DNA from: Rhexocercosporidium sp. MPI-PUGE-AT-0058
Lineage: Eukaryota; Ascomycota; Leotiomycetes; Helotiales
Direction of reading: 5' to 3'
Length of the DNA stretch: 64,000 nucleotides
Assembly: GCA_020746875.1 (NCBI GenBank)
Contig: JAGTJL010000007.1
Coordinates: 434,001 to 498,000 of the forward strand
Part shown: piece after piece, positions 12,112 to 22,563 of the stretch
How positions within the stretch are numbered: the first letter of the stretch is position 1
How the letters are laid out: each line of letters opens with the position of its first letter
Notes under the pieces: model-generated
The model's database searches: none
What the model was told of the DNA's origin: nothing
The model's input: only the letters and a program-made list of their open reading frames with translations
Program-made: the position numbers and the translations under genes

Positions 12112-15100
12112 ATGCCACACGCAAACAACAACGAAAGCACAAAAGCCAACACCACCACCACCACCACCCTCCTCTCCGAAACCCACGGCCAACCACTAAC
12201 CGGCCCAGTGAAGCCAGTATACGAGCTCTTCCGCGAAGCGTTCCAGAAACACGCCTCCAAGAAAGCACTAACATGCATGCATCAAGCACCCACCTACCTC
12301 TCCTCACTCCTTCCCTCCCCATCAGCAACTCCATCAGCAACTCTCCTCTCCCCAACACCAAATTCAAATACAAATGGCACGAACGGCTCAAGCTCGGAGG
12401 AACAAGATTCACCAAAGCCCTATCTAAGCTGGACCTTCGCCCAGCTCTCCCATGCTTCACATTCCCTGGCCTGCTCCCTGCTGGCACATGGAATTGAACC
12501 CAGGCAGACTATCATCTCGCTCCTCCCCAACGGTGCCGCGTTCCATGTCCTAAACTACGCAGCTCTAGAACTGAACTGCGTACTCGCACCTTTGAACCCG
12601 AAAATAGCTGGCAATGTCGAGGAAGCGAGGCATTTTTTGGGGATGTTGAGACCGACTGTTCTAGTTGTTGGGGAGGGAGAGGTGGCGGAGATGTTAGAGG
12701 GTGCTGTAGGAAGGGAGATGAAGGGGGTAGGGGTTAAGTTGATTGCTGGTGGTGGTGAGGATCAGAACAAGAGTGAAGGACTTCCGAAAGGATGGCAGGA
12801 TCTGGAGACATTCGCCGCAAAGAATGTTGAGCGCGGTGAGGAGGAATTTGAGAAGTTAGTAGTCGAGAGGAAAGAAGAAGACGTCCTTCTAGTATTCACC
12901 ACGAGCGGAACGACATCGATGCCAAAAGGGTGTCCATGGACCAACAAATCCTTCCGCTCGATCTTATACTCTATCAAAGACCTGCTGGACCTAGAGAACA
13001 CGGATGTTCCTCCCCGCAGCGCTTGTTTTCACTCGACCAATTTCCACGTCTTGGGATACTTTTTCGGGGCGCCGTATCATCTTCCTGGTTTACATGTCGT
13101 TCATCCATCTGCGATGTTCAGTCCTGGTGCTACATTGAGAGCTATCCATGAAGAGCGGGCGTCGGATCTAGCTGCCGTGCCGGCATTGCTGCATGCTTTG
13201 GTTGACCATCCTGATCTCAAAAAGACGGATACAGGTTGTTTGAAATGGATGTTATTGGGCGCGACTGCCATCTTGCCCGAGACATTGAAGATGGCGTCGG
13301 AGCGGTTGGGTGTTGAGAGACCGATGGAGGCTTATGGTATGACGGAGACTGGACCGGCGAATACTACTCCCTTTCGAGATATTCCGCTTACGCCACCGGA
13401 GAAAGTGCTTGCTGGCCCAGTGGTGCCGGGTGGGAAGTCTAGGGTGTGTGATCCAGAGACGAGAGAGGTGCTTCCGAGGGGTATGCCAGGAGAGTTGCAC
13501 TGTGGTGGGGACTTGATCATTCATGAGTACTGGACTGGAAATGGGAAGTCTAGCAAGGATGCCTTTTACACGGATGAACATGGTGTTTGGATCATGACTG
13601 GTGATCAAGCCATTATGGAGGAGAATGGAGATGTGAAGATCGTAGGAAGGTACAAGGACTTGATCATCCGGGGTGGAGAGAACATCTCGCCTAAGTCCAT
13701 CGAGGATGTCTTCATGGCTCGATTCAACATGACTGCAGAAGTTGTCGGAGTTCCTGATGAGATAGCTGGAGAGATCCCGATTGCCATCGTCAAGACAAAG
13801 ACAGGTCAAGAGATTGATATCCCTGCTCTGAAAGCTGCTCTTGTTAAAGAACTCGGGCCCGCTTGGGTACCAGAGGAGATCCTTACGCTTCAAGATCTCG
13901 GTCTGGAGGATTACCCAAGAACAACCTCCGGCAAGATTCAGAAAGTGAAACTGCGAGAGATACTCCGGGAGAAGCGATCAAGCACAATCGGAAGTGTAGA
14001 GGGAGAATCCATACTAGAGATCTTGACGAGAGTATGGAACAGGTTACTGAGTCTCCCTCCTGGAACACTTACTCATCGAGCCTCTGTACACGACTGGGCA
14101 GACTCTTTGATCCTCGCTCGATTCTCTGCTGCTTTGTTGAGAGAAGCTGGGCTTCTTATTAGCTTGTCTGAGCTTGCTGAACATTCAACCATTGAGCAGC
14201 AGGCTAGGTTGCTCTCTTCCCGTGGGACGGCACAGGCGTCTTTCGCGGATATTGTGCCAAAGCGTGATGGTCCTCCAACAATCAACGATATGGCCCACGT
14301 CCACGGCGACGAGCAGAGATATCAAAAGACGATAAAGCTATGCAATGAAACACTTGAACCTCTAGGTCTCGACTGGAATGACGTCCAAGATGTGATTCCA
14401 ATGAACAGCACTCAAGAGACATTCCTCAAGTATCGCCGTCCCCAAACCTCAAACCACAGACATGCATGGCTCTGTCCCGGCACGAGTATGCAAGAGCTAC
14501 AAACCGCCATCGAAGGTGCAGTCACACACCACAGCATGCTCCGCTCCATGGCCATCTACTTCGATGACATCACAGCTGTGCACGCCACCATCCGACCGAG
14601 CAAGAAATGGTGGTCTCACTGCATCACTATCGTGCCTCCAATCAAGAAAGCTTCGGATCTGCCTACGCTCGTGTATAACGATCCAAAACTCGACTTTGCT
14701 TGCTTCCCAGGCCCGATGTTCCGTTTCGTAATCACGTATGTTGACGAGGAGAAGTGTGCAGGGTTGGTGTATCAAGGCCAGCATTCGGTATTCGATGGCG
14801 TGTCCCTCCCTATCTTCCTGGATGATCTGGACAAGCTCCTCGTCACTCATGGGACAATACTTAAGCCTCATGTGCCATACAAGGCTTGGGCTGATAGTAT
14901 GTATCTCCTTCAAGATTCGACACTGGCACGACAATCTGTCGACTGGCAAGCCAAGCGTCTGCATGGTATGTCGCGCACTCCAGAAGCTTTGTTCCCGAAG
15001 CAGATCGCACCAGAATGGTTTAAAGGGAATTCCGAAGGGTGGATTGATATCAAGACTGGGAAACCTGGTCCGCCTCGCAAATACCTGGATGCTGATCCCG

Positions 15101-15783
15101 TTGGCGTGAAAGGCATTTCCGCTCTAGGTCAGCTACCAGACATCCAGGCTTTAAAAGTCAAGCATGGAATCGAAGGCTCACAGATCGTGAAAGCAGCATT
15201 GGCTGTCGTCACAACGATGCACACCAAAGCTGGATTTGCACTCTTTGGACAATCGCAAGCTGGACGCTCATGGCCATTCCTGCAAGACTGGCAGGTTGAG
15301 CGAATGCCACCAGCGATGGACGTCGATGGTCCTGCTGTCCAGGGAAGTCTCGCACGAATCCCAGTACATAAAGATGAGACTATCTTGGAGATGATGCGGA
15401 AGTTGCAAGCGGAGCAGAAGTTTCTGAATAAGCATGCCTATGCACCGAGGCGACAACTCGTGAATTCGATGAATGAAACTATTCCTGGGGAAGGAGATTT
15501 CTTTGACGATGCTTTTAAGAGGCAGATCTTTAACTGGCTGCCTGTGGCACCGACGTGGTCGATGGAGAAGCTGAAAAATATGCAAGTGGAAAGCAGGACT
15601 GATTGTGGTATTTTGTGGAACTGTATCATGATGGATCAGACGACGTTGAAGATAAATCCCACTTGGGACGATGCGCAGTTGCGTAGAGTGGAGATTGAGG
15701 AGATGATGGCTGAGATATTGAGAGTTTCAGAGGCTTTTGCGACGGAAGATAATTGGGGGAAAACTATTTCCCAAGTTGTTTGA
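12112..15783 (+). CDS. NRPS-like enzyme, adenylation-thiolation-condensation (A-T-C)
   Basis: An intronless 1,223-residue frame. The adenylation domain (about residues 40-620) carries the A3 loop TTSGTTSMPKG, A5 YGMTETGP, A7 MTGDQ, A8 GRYKDLIIRGGENISP and A10 TTSGKIQKVKL with its catalytic lysine. A carrier domain follows at about 635-710, with the phosphopantetheine serine in WADSLILAR. The last 500 residues resemble a condensation/acyltransferase fold; the catalytic motif reads QHSVFDG, so the first histidine of HHxxxDG is Gln while the second His and Asp-Gly remain. It should activate a carboxylic acid, load it on the carrier and transfer it; the substrate cannot be read from sequence. A siderophore-type transporter lies 4 kb downstream. 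A Thr run (ACC repeats) marks the N-terminus. Confidence 0.85.
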   Translation: MPHANNNESTKANTTTTTTLLSETHGQPLTGPVKPVYELFREAFQKHASKKALTCMHQAPTYLSSLLPSPSATPSATLLSPTPNSNTNGTNGSSSEEQDSPKPYLSWTFAQLSHASHSLACSLLAHGIEPRQTIISLLPNGAAFHVLNYAALELNCVLAPLNPKIAGNVEEARHFLGMLRPTVLVVGEGEVAEMLEGAVGREMKGVGVKLIAGGGEDQNKSEGLPKGWQDLETFAAKNVERGEEEFEKLVVERKEEDVLLVFTTSGTTSMPKGCPWTNKSFRSILYSIKDLLDLENTDVPPRSACFHSTNFHVLGYFFGAPYHLPGLHVVHPSAMFSPGATLRAIHEERASDLAAVPALLHALVDHPDLKKTDTGCLKWMLLGATAILPETLKMASERLGVERPMEAYGMTETGPANTTPFRDIPLTPPEKVLAGPVVPGGKSRVCDPETREVLPRGMPGELHCGGDLIIHEYWTGNGKSSKDAFYTDEHGVWIMTGDQAIMEENGDVKIVGRYKDLIIRGGENISPKSIEDVFMARFNMTAEVVGVPDEIAGEIPIAIVKTKTGQEIDIPALKAALVKELGPAWVPEEILTLQDLGLEDYPRTTSGKIQKVKLREILREKRSSTIGSVEGESILEILTRVWNRLLSLPPGTLTHRASVHDWADSLILARFSAALLREAGLLISLSELAEHSTIEQQARLLSSRGTAQASFADIVPKRDGPPTINDMAHVHGDEQRYQKTIKLCNETLEPLGLDWNDVQDVIPMNSTQETFLKYRRPQTSNHRHAWLCPGTSMQELQTAIEGAVTHHSMLRSMAIYFDDITAVHATIRPSKKWWSHCITIVPPIKKASDLPTLVYNDPKLDFACFPGPMFRFVITYVDEEKCAGLVYQGQHSVFDGVSLPIFLDDLDKLLVTHGTILKPHVPYKAWADSMYLLQDSTLARQSVDWQAKRLHGMSRTPEALFPKQIAPEWFKGNSEGWIDIKTGKPGPPRKYLDADPVGVKGISALGQLPDIQALKVKHGIEGSQIVKAALAVVTTMHTKAGFALFGQSQAGRSWPFLQDWQVERMPPAMDVDGPAVQGSLARIPVHKDETILEMMRKLQAEQKFLNKHAYAPRRQLVNSMNETIPGEGDFFDDAFKRQIFNWLPVAPTWSMEKLKNMQVESRTDCGILWNCIMMDQTTLKINPTWDDAQLRRVEIEEMMAEILRVSEAFATEDNWGKTISQVV

Positions 15784-15968
15784 AAGGTGATCGAAGTATC
15801 TGTTGATGAAATTGAAGGAAAGCTTTCGTATAATTACAATTCATTGATTCCGTGATGCATGCCTGCTTATTGATACATTATCTCATTATCTTTGAGCCTT
15901 GCCTGCTCTGTAACCCGATCTGTTTTCCTTTGCCTTTTCTTGATGCATGCTGATTGAAGCCGAATTGT

Positions 15969-16518
15969 TTACTTGCAGGTGGTGACCTTGTACTCCACGG
16001 TATCGTTACCAGTCTTCCAGACCTTGGGCTTGAAGTCAAGATAGACTAACTGTTGTCCTATTAATACCATTCTGTCTAACATACACCTCTTGCAGAGAAT
16101 AGATGTTCAAGTACATACCTCGCCCTTCTCAGGAGTCCACTCTCCATTAGTATCTCTGTAGTAAACCATCTCTCCACTCGCAGCATCCTTAATCTCAACA
16201 GTGGTGTGGCTGATGGCACCCTCGGTGTCCCATTCGATGTTGTAGCAAGTTGACTTCTTGACGAGGAAGGGCTTGGTGCAACGCTGGTTACCGTCGGAAT
16301 CGATGCATTTCTCTACTGCGAAGTCGAGAATCTTGCCGGACGCTACTTCATCGCCTTCTATGATGTTGTTAGTTGATTGTTAGAGTGGATGTGGGTGTGG
16401 ATGTGGGTGTGGGTATATTGTGGGAAGAGGAGGAAGTAGAGAACATACTCTTGAGGGTCATGCAACCGGTCATGGCGAGGCCGGTTGTGAGGATCTGCTG
16501 GGCGGAAGGAATGTACAT
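15969..16518 (-). CDS. Small cysteine-containing protein, possibly secreted (129 aa)
   Basis: Three exons on the minus strand (16449-16518, 16119-16357, 15969-16049) join in frame to 129 residues. Introns are GTATGT...CATAG and GTATGT...ACAACAG. The second junction excludes the nearer TAG acceptor, which would give an immediate stop. The first 20 residues (MYIPSAQQILTTGLAMTGCM) are moderately hydrophobic and could be a weak signal peptide. The mature part has four or so cysteines and ends YKVTTCK. No catalytic motif or family was recognised. Size, charge pattern and cysteines resemble small secreted fungal proteins. It lies tail to tail with the NRPS-like gene; involvement with that gene is speculation. 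Confidence 0.65.
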
Positions 16519-17546
16519 GATGGATTATCTTGATGTAGAGTTGTTTGTTGATGATTTTTGGTTTGAAGAATTGAAGCTGATGGATGTGATTGATTTTTTT
16601 CGAAAGCTGTTGATGCAGGAAAACAGAGCGAGGGGAAAGATCCTTTACATAGATCCATACTAAAGCACAAGAAGGGACTTCTTCAGTTCCGAGGCAGCAG
16701 CAAACGAATGCTCGACGTCAAAACAATGACGACGGTGGCTGCAAAGGGCAACCGCCATGAAGATCACCCATGACGATGAGAATATAGCCTCAGACACGTG
16801 ATGAGTTTATACTCAACCCAGTTAGAATGCACTGCCTCATTCCGCTCGCAAACAGTTAAGTTTCATAAGTTCAGCCTCTCGGGTCTCAGGAAGATGCACG
16901 ATGTGTAGAGCGTGCCTGGGCGTGGAGCTGTGCCTTGGAATTTTGAAGTTTTGGGAGGCGAGCAGAGTTGGGTACTTACGGTCTGGCTTTGCCTCATCCT
17001 ACCAACACTGCATCAGATGCTTCGACTATAGAAGACCACGATTAGTCCTTGCAAAGAAAAAACAAAAGAAGGGCAAAAAGCTGCTCTTTTATCCTTCTTT
17101 TAATTATTGCTCTCCTCATCGAGCTCCCCACGGGAATTAAATCCCCACAGCCAAGAAACAAACTCCCTGTCCTGGATTGCATTAGCCTCTAACCACCAGC
17201 CACCAAAACTAGGCTCGATGGGCAAACAATGCTCCGAGAATCAGAATCAACCCCTGTGGCTGATCAACTATCCAATAAGAGCCAGCTCCTGCATTTCTTC
17301 GGACTTTCACAGGAATTTGAAGTTCGTCCGATTGTCAACAGATAATAATTTCGTAGATACTATATGAGCAAGGTCCTTCTAACTCATTGGAACTTTTTGG
17401 AACTTGATGCATAAATCTCTCCCAGAAATTCAAAAATCAAACTTCTTTCTCGTCAAATTCTCGCTGTCCATTTGTGTAAATATCACAAGCCTCTGACACC
17501 AAATTCGGCTATTTGTTGACATCACCCCTCTTCCCCCAGCTCCAAA
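16519..17546. other. Intergenic region between divergently oriented genes
   Basis: About 1 kb with no coding frame of interest. It contains a GTGATG-flanked CACGTG at 16796-16801, and its right end should hold the promoter of the dehydrogenase relic. Confidence 0.5.
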
Positions 17547-18623
17547 ATGCCTTCCGCAGCCTCCTTCCTCAACTCCCAATTCTTCGTCAACCTCCCCTAC
17601 CCAACCAAGAGATTCACCAGCCAAACAATCATCGTAACTGGCTCCAATATCAGAATGGGTCTCGAAGCAGCACGACACTTCGTCCGCCTCGATGCGGCGA
17701 AAGTAATCCTCGCCGTACGGAGTATCGCCAAAGGCGAGACGACGAAGAAATCAATCGAGGAGTCCGAGAAACTATTAGGCGTTGTGAAAGTCTGGGAGTC
17801 GGACCTCGCGAATTATGATTATATGCTAGCGTTCGCGGCGAGGGCTAGGATGTTGGAGAGGTTGGATGTTGTTGTGGCTAATAGGGGTGTTTATGCTTTT
17901 GATTTGCGATGGCGGAGAGGGATGAATTGACAATTACAGTGAATGTCGCTAGTACGATGCTCTTGGCAATGCTGTTGGTGCCGAAGTTGAGGGAGTCGGC
18001 TGTGAATTTCGGGACGGTGCCTGTTCTTACTTTCACGGGGTCGTTTACACATGCGCAGACGAAGTTTCCTGAACGGGAAACCACGAGGATATTTGAGCGA
18101 CTGGCGGATGAGAAGATTGCAAGGATGAATGACCGGTAGGAAGAATTTTTCTTCGGGGTCTGCGGAACTGACGGTGATAGATACCAAGTGTTGAAGCTAA
18201 TACAGCTATTCTGTGTCCGTGAATTAGCGAACGAAGTCTCGAAGTGCATCAAGCAAGAGCTCATCATTATCTCCACCATCAATCCAGGATTCGTTGACAC
18301 GAGTATCATGCGCGAGGCCGGTTTCATGTATTCGCTGTTCGTCTCGGCTTTGAAGAAGCTGATGTCGAGGACTGCTGAGGAGGGTGGTAGGACATTGGTC
18401 AGCGCCGCTGAGGGTAGAGAGGAGACGCATGGCCAGTATCTAGACAACTACCAAGTCGGAGAGTGAGTTCTATTCGTAACCTTTCGGAGGCTGTGCTAAC
18501 AGTTTCCCCAGAGTCTCGGTATTTGTAAGGAGCGATGAAGGATTGGAGACTCAGAAGCGAATCTGGGCCGAGCTGTCAGCCAAGTTGGAGGAAATCCAGC
18601 CTGGAGTAATGAGCGATATCTGA
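17547..18623 (+). pseudogene. Short-chain dehydrogenase/reductase, frameshifted and motif-damaged
   Basis: The frame begins MPSAASFLNSQFFVNLPY and enters a Rossmann fold at TIIVTGSNIRMGLEAARHF. The glycine motif should be TGxxxGxG; here the middle glycine position is Arg (AGA). The frame then runs into a stop after VVVANRGVYAFDL. The homologous continuation (AERDELTITVNVAS...) lies in another frame, so one base has been lost, or two gained, near 17890-17909. Downstream, a 45-bp intron (18136-18180) restores YQVLK, matching the YxxxK catalytic motif, and a second intron (18462-18511) leads to the C-terminus ending GVMSDI at 18623. Intact splice sites and catalytic Tyr/Lys suggest recent decay. 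A sequencing error could explain the shift but not the lost glycine. Confidence 0.7.
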
Positions 18624-19834
18624 GCGGCGGGATATGACGAGCAAGTTCGAAGAGCGAAGCCTGGTGGTCAGGGCATTTTCTAGAAATTTAAACACGCGTT
18701 TCGTAGGTTTCGTGAACATTGTCTTCGTTCGCCAAATCCCCACCATTGCCACCGATTGATACAGTCCCAGGTGTGAATATCTGCTGCAGGCTCGTGAAAG
18801 AGCCTGGTCCAAAATTAACAGGGCCATTCGCAGCATCCATACAGGCTGCTTTTCTTCGGCCACTTCCTCAATCCACGCAAAAAGTGACCTCTTCCCGAAA
18901 CTCTCCATCAAAAGTATACTCTTCCTCATCACGGTCAGTAATAATCTCATCTTCAGGAGAAATTCCAGTCCACTTCTGCACCATGATATGCCTCTGAAAT
19001 CGACAAAAGAATATCCCATCCCTGAGGATAAGATTATCAACAAGTACGGCCCCCCATATGTATCGCGATCTTGTTCTCGTAGGCTCAAAAATAATGCCCG
19101 ACTTTGAATATGACCCAGCCCCCAGCTTTGGAGAGGACCTGTAGAAAGTGTGCGTAATCTGGGGTCCTTCTCGCACGCTATATTGGGGCAAGATCAAGAT
19201 GTAAGTCCTCTTTGAAGATGATACAGTTTCTTCTGATACGAAGACCTTTTTCCATCAACGAAGCCGTGTCATCCACTCTATTGTAGAAAGAATGAACATC
19301 CTGATTCAAAAAGTGCTCGGGGCCCATCGAAACCCGGGAACGTCCAATTTCGTGCTCTTGAGGAATAAGATGTCCGGCGGTTGGACCGGGAGGGATCGGT
19401 AGATATCAACCATGGTGGGATACGGCTGGAAAATCTCAAGCGAACCATTTCTTGTCCCATTTTCTCCGTCCCTTCCAGTCGATCTTCCATCCTCACCTCT
19501 TTCCCACATTATGGCGATGAACCTACCCTCTTCCGCCAGAAAAGCCGCCATTGCCGTTGGCTTCCGTCATGACTTACCAGAAACCCACCCACTGGAACTA
19601 CATTAGCACTATACTAAAGCTCGTTACGCATCTAGTAATTAACCTGCACGGATTCGCTGATCCATGGGGCCGATACACTGGTTATCTCCTAGCTTTCTGC
19701 ACTAAGCACCTCCCACCCGAGATGCACATCTTATCAGATCTTGTATTTAAGATAATCTTCTTTCTTAATATTCTTCTCTATACCTGTCTGTCTTTAATGC
19801 ACAACTTTTCCTTTTCTTTGTGTTAATATGTAAG
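18624..19834. other. Region between SDR relic and transporter
   Basis: Most of it is occupied by the minus-strand coding relic at 18868-19551. The last 280 bases, AT- and CT-rich, are probably the promoter and leader of the transporter. Confidence 0.5.
18868..19551 (-). pseudogene. Decayed protein-coding relic of unknown family
   Basis: Three minus-strand frames look like parts of one protein. The first runs from 19551 and ends LDVPGFRWAPSTF at a TGA. Skipping one base in a T run there continues with LNQDVHSFYNRVDDTASLME and on to about 19155. A second shift leads to ILPQYSVREGPQITHTFYRS and on to 18868. Protein-like composition and continuity across two shifts suggest an eroded gene rather than chance. 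I do not recognise the family with certainty. An intron could replace the second shift, but no clean GT-AG pair is obvious. Confidence 0.4.
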
Positions 19835-21968
19835 ATGGATTCGCCTCCAGGTAGACAGCAGAAAGATGTCCAATTGGACACTCTCGCGAATCGCAGAGCG
19901 GAAGGATCGCCTTCTTCGGACAGCGGGAGCAGTAACGCACAAGTCAGAAATAGAGAGCTCGGTCAAAAAGATGTCGAGGATTTCGATGCAGAGTCGATAC
20001 CTAGTCCTGATGCCAGTACGTCAGATGAAGAGGCGCAGAATGGAGTCAAGAATATGGAGGCGGTGGCTTTGACTTGGACGAAATGGGGTTTGATACTTGC
20101 GTATATCAGGTAAGTTGCTACTTCATTATAGAACTCTAATCGATATCAATTAACAAATTAAAGTATTTTCCTCATGACATTCTCGACTTCTCTTGAAGGG
20201 CAAGTCGTTCAGTCAGTATCGGTGTTTGCGACGAGTTCTTTCCAAACGCATTCTCTGATTTCGACCGTCTATGTCGTACAGGGAGTTGTAAATGGTATGT
20301 AGTTCCTCCCTATTTTCTTTTTACAAGTACTCACGAGAATAGCTGTGATCAAAACCCCCATGGCAAAAGTAGCAGATGTATTCGGTCGTCTCGAAGCGTT
20401 CTCCTTTAGCATCCTCCTCTACGTCCTCGGATACATCCAGATGGCCGTATCTACCAACGTCGAGACATTCGCCGCGGCACAGATATTCTACTCGTCAGGA
20501 AACACCGGCCTACAGATCCTTCAGCAGATCTTCATCGCGGATACGAGTGATCTCCTGAACAGAGCTCTGTGGTCCAGCTTACCTGATATTCCGTTCTTGA
20601 TAACCGTGTGGATTGGATCTCTCATTGGGAATGATATTTTGAAGACGACAACTTGGAGGTGGGGATATGGGATCTGGTGTATTATATTACCAGTTATGTT
20701 CATGCCTCTCGCTTTGTCGTTGTTCATGAATAACCGCAAGGCGAAGAAGCTCGGCTTGACAACCGAATCGCAATTCAAGGGCATGAGCTTCGTGCAGGTT
20801 GTGAAGCATCTCTGGTTGGAACTTGATCTGGGAGGTATCCTCCTTCTGAGTGCAGCATTCGCGCTCATTCTGATCTCTCTCACTATCGCGTCAAGACAGT
20901 CATCCGGATGGGCATCTGGAAAGATCATCGCCATGCTTGTTATCGGGATCGTATGTTTCATTGTCTTCCCTTTCTGGGAGAACATCAAGAAGCTCGCTCC
21001 TCATCCTTTGATTCCCATGCATTTTCTCAAATCCCGCACGTTCTGCGCTGGCTGCGGTGTTGGATTCTTCTACTTTAGTAAGTTTCTCTTGCTCAAGATC
21101 TCCACACACTTGCAGGATCTAATGTGTCGCAGTGGCTTTCTACCTCTCCGTCCAACCATACTTCTACTCCTACCTCATCGTCGTACAAGGCGAATCCGTG
21201 ACCTCCGCCGGCCGGATCGCGCAAACCTTCTCCTTCTCCTCGACCGTCTCCTCAATCGCAATCTCCTTCTTCATCAAGTATACCAAATACTACAAGCCGT
21301 ACGTTGTCCTCGGGACCCTCATCTACATCATGGGCATCGGCCTCATGATCAAATATCGCACCATGGGCGTCTCGACCACCACGCTCGTCGGCACACAGAT
21401 CGCAGTCGGCGTCGGCGGAGGCATGATCAATGTACCTGCACAACTCGGCGTCCAAGCCAGCACCGACCATCAGCACGTCGCTGTCGCCACGGCCGTGTTC
21501 CTCACCTGCGTGGAACTGGGCGGTGCTGTCGGCTCAGCTATCTCAGACGCGGTCTGGAGCAAGAATATCCCTGCGAAACTAAACCTCTATCTCCCAGAGG
21601 CGACGAAGAGTAACGCGACTGCTATATATAATAGTATTAACAACGCGGTTATCTATCCCATGGGTTCGCCTACGCGCGAGGCGATCAATAGAGCGTACCA
21701 GGAGACGATGCACACGCTCCTCATCATTGCCATCTGCGTCACTGTGCCTATTTTCCTGCTAAGTTTGGTGATGAAGAATTACAAGCTTGATGAGATGGAG
21801 CAGGGTGTTAAGGGGAGGGTAATCGGTGGTGAGGTTAAGGTGGGGAGGGAGATTGAGATTGTTAAGGAGGAGAGGGGTGGTGGGAGGATGGGATTGGGAC
21901 GGTGGTCGCAGTTCCCGATGATGAAGAAGAGGCTCGCGAGAGAGGAGAGCGCGGATGGTGTTTCGTAG
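19835..21968 (+). CDS. Siderophore-iron MFS transporter, MirB/Sit1-like
   Basis: Four exons (19835-20109, 20164-20294, 20343-21077, 21133-21968) give about 658 residues. The ATG at 19835 begins MDSPPGRQQKDVQL. After a charged N-terminus of about 80 residues comes a multi-span membrane region consistent with the 14-helix DHA14/ARN type. Family features include SIFLMTFSTSLEGQVVQS, the AKVADVFGRLEAFSFSIL loop (the MFS motif-A position) and VGVGGGMINVPAQLGVQAS. The C-terminal tail is cytosolic and basic. Members import ferri-siderophores at the plasma membrane with protons and are usually iron-repressed through GATA factors; I did not confirm a GATA cluster here. The NRPS-like enzyme upstream makes a small iron-related gene group conceivable. 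Confidence 0.85.
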
Positions 21969-22563
21969 CGAGGTTCGTTTGCCAAAAGTTGGTGTGTAGA
22001 TTTTCGTTGTCGATCGAGGATGGAAGATGTTAATCCTCTCGAATTAGAATCATTGCTTTCATAAAGAGGTCCATCAAGATGCATTGTGTAAGAATTGTCA
22101 AGGAACTCGAATTCCCAATATGAACTCCTCTTGACAGAATCGGGGATAAGTTCCTCGGTTGCTACTATATATAAAGTGGAAGTAAAACCAGAGGTCTGGG
22201 GACCGGTGGAAAATGTGCACTTTTGTAGCTTTCAAATTAGCCGAGTCTGAAAAAAGTGTAAATAAAGAAGAAAAGTTTAAACACACTACGAAGCGGACTC
22301 GCGGTAGGATACTGTAGATATAATGTACATATAAAGAGAAGGGAAGACAAGACACAGAGATATATTTTTCCATTTTAGAATATATCTACCACAAATATCC
22401 ATGGTCATCCGATCCTTAACCACGCCTGCTTGCCGAAACAGCAAACGCCAGATTCCCGTATCCGCACCACTTCCAACCCTCTTCCAACACCATGCTTTTA
22501 CATCCCATAGAAACCATCACACAATGCCCCCACACGTCTTCTCTCTCCTCCTCAATGCAAACC
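21969..22563. other. Convergent 3' flanks of transporter and agmatinase
   Basis: A 595-bp AT-rich stretch between two genes that converge. It should hold both polyadenylation regions. No other feature was seen. Confidence 0.5.
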
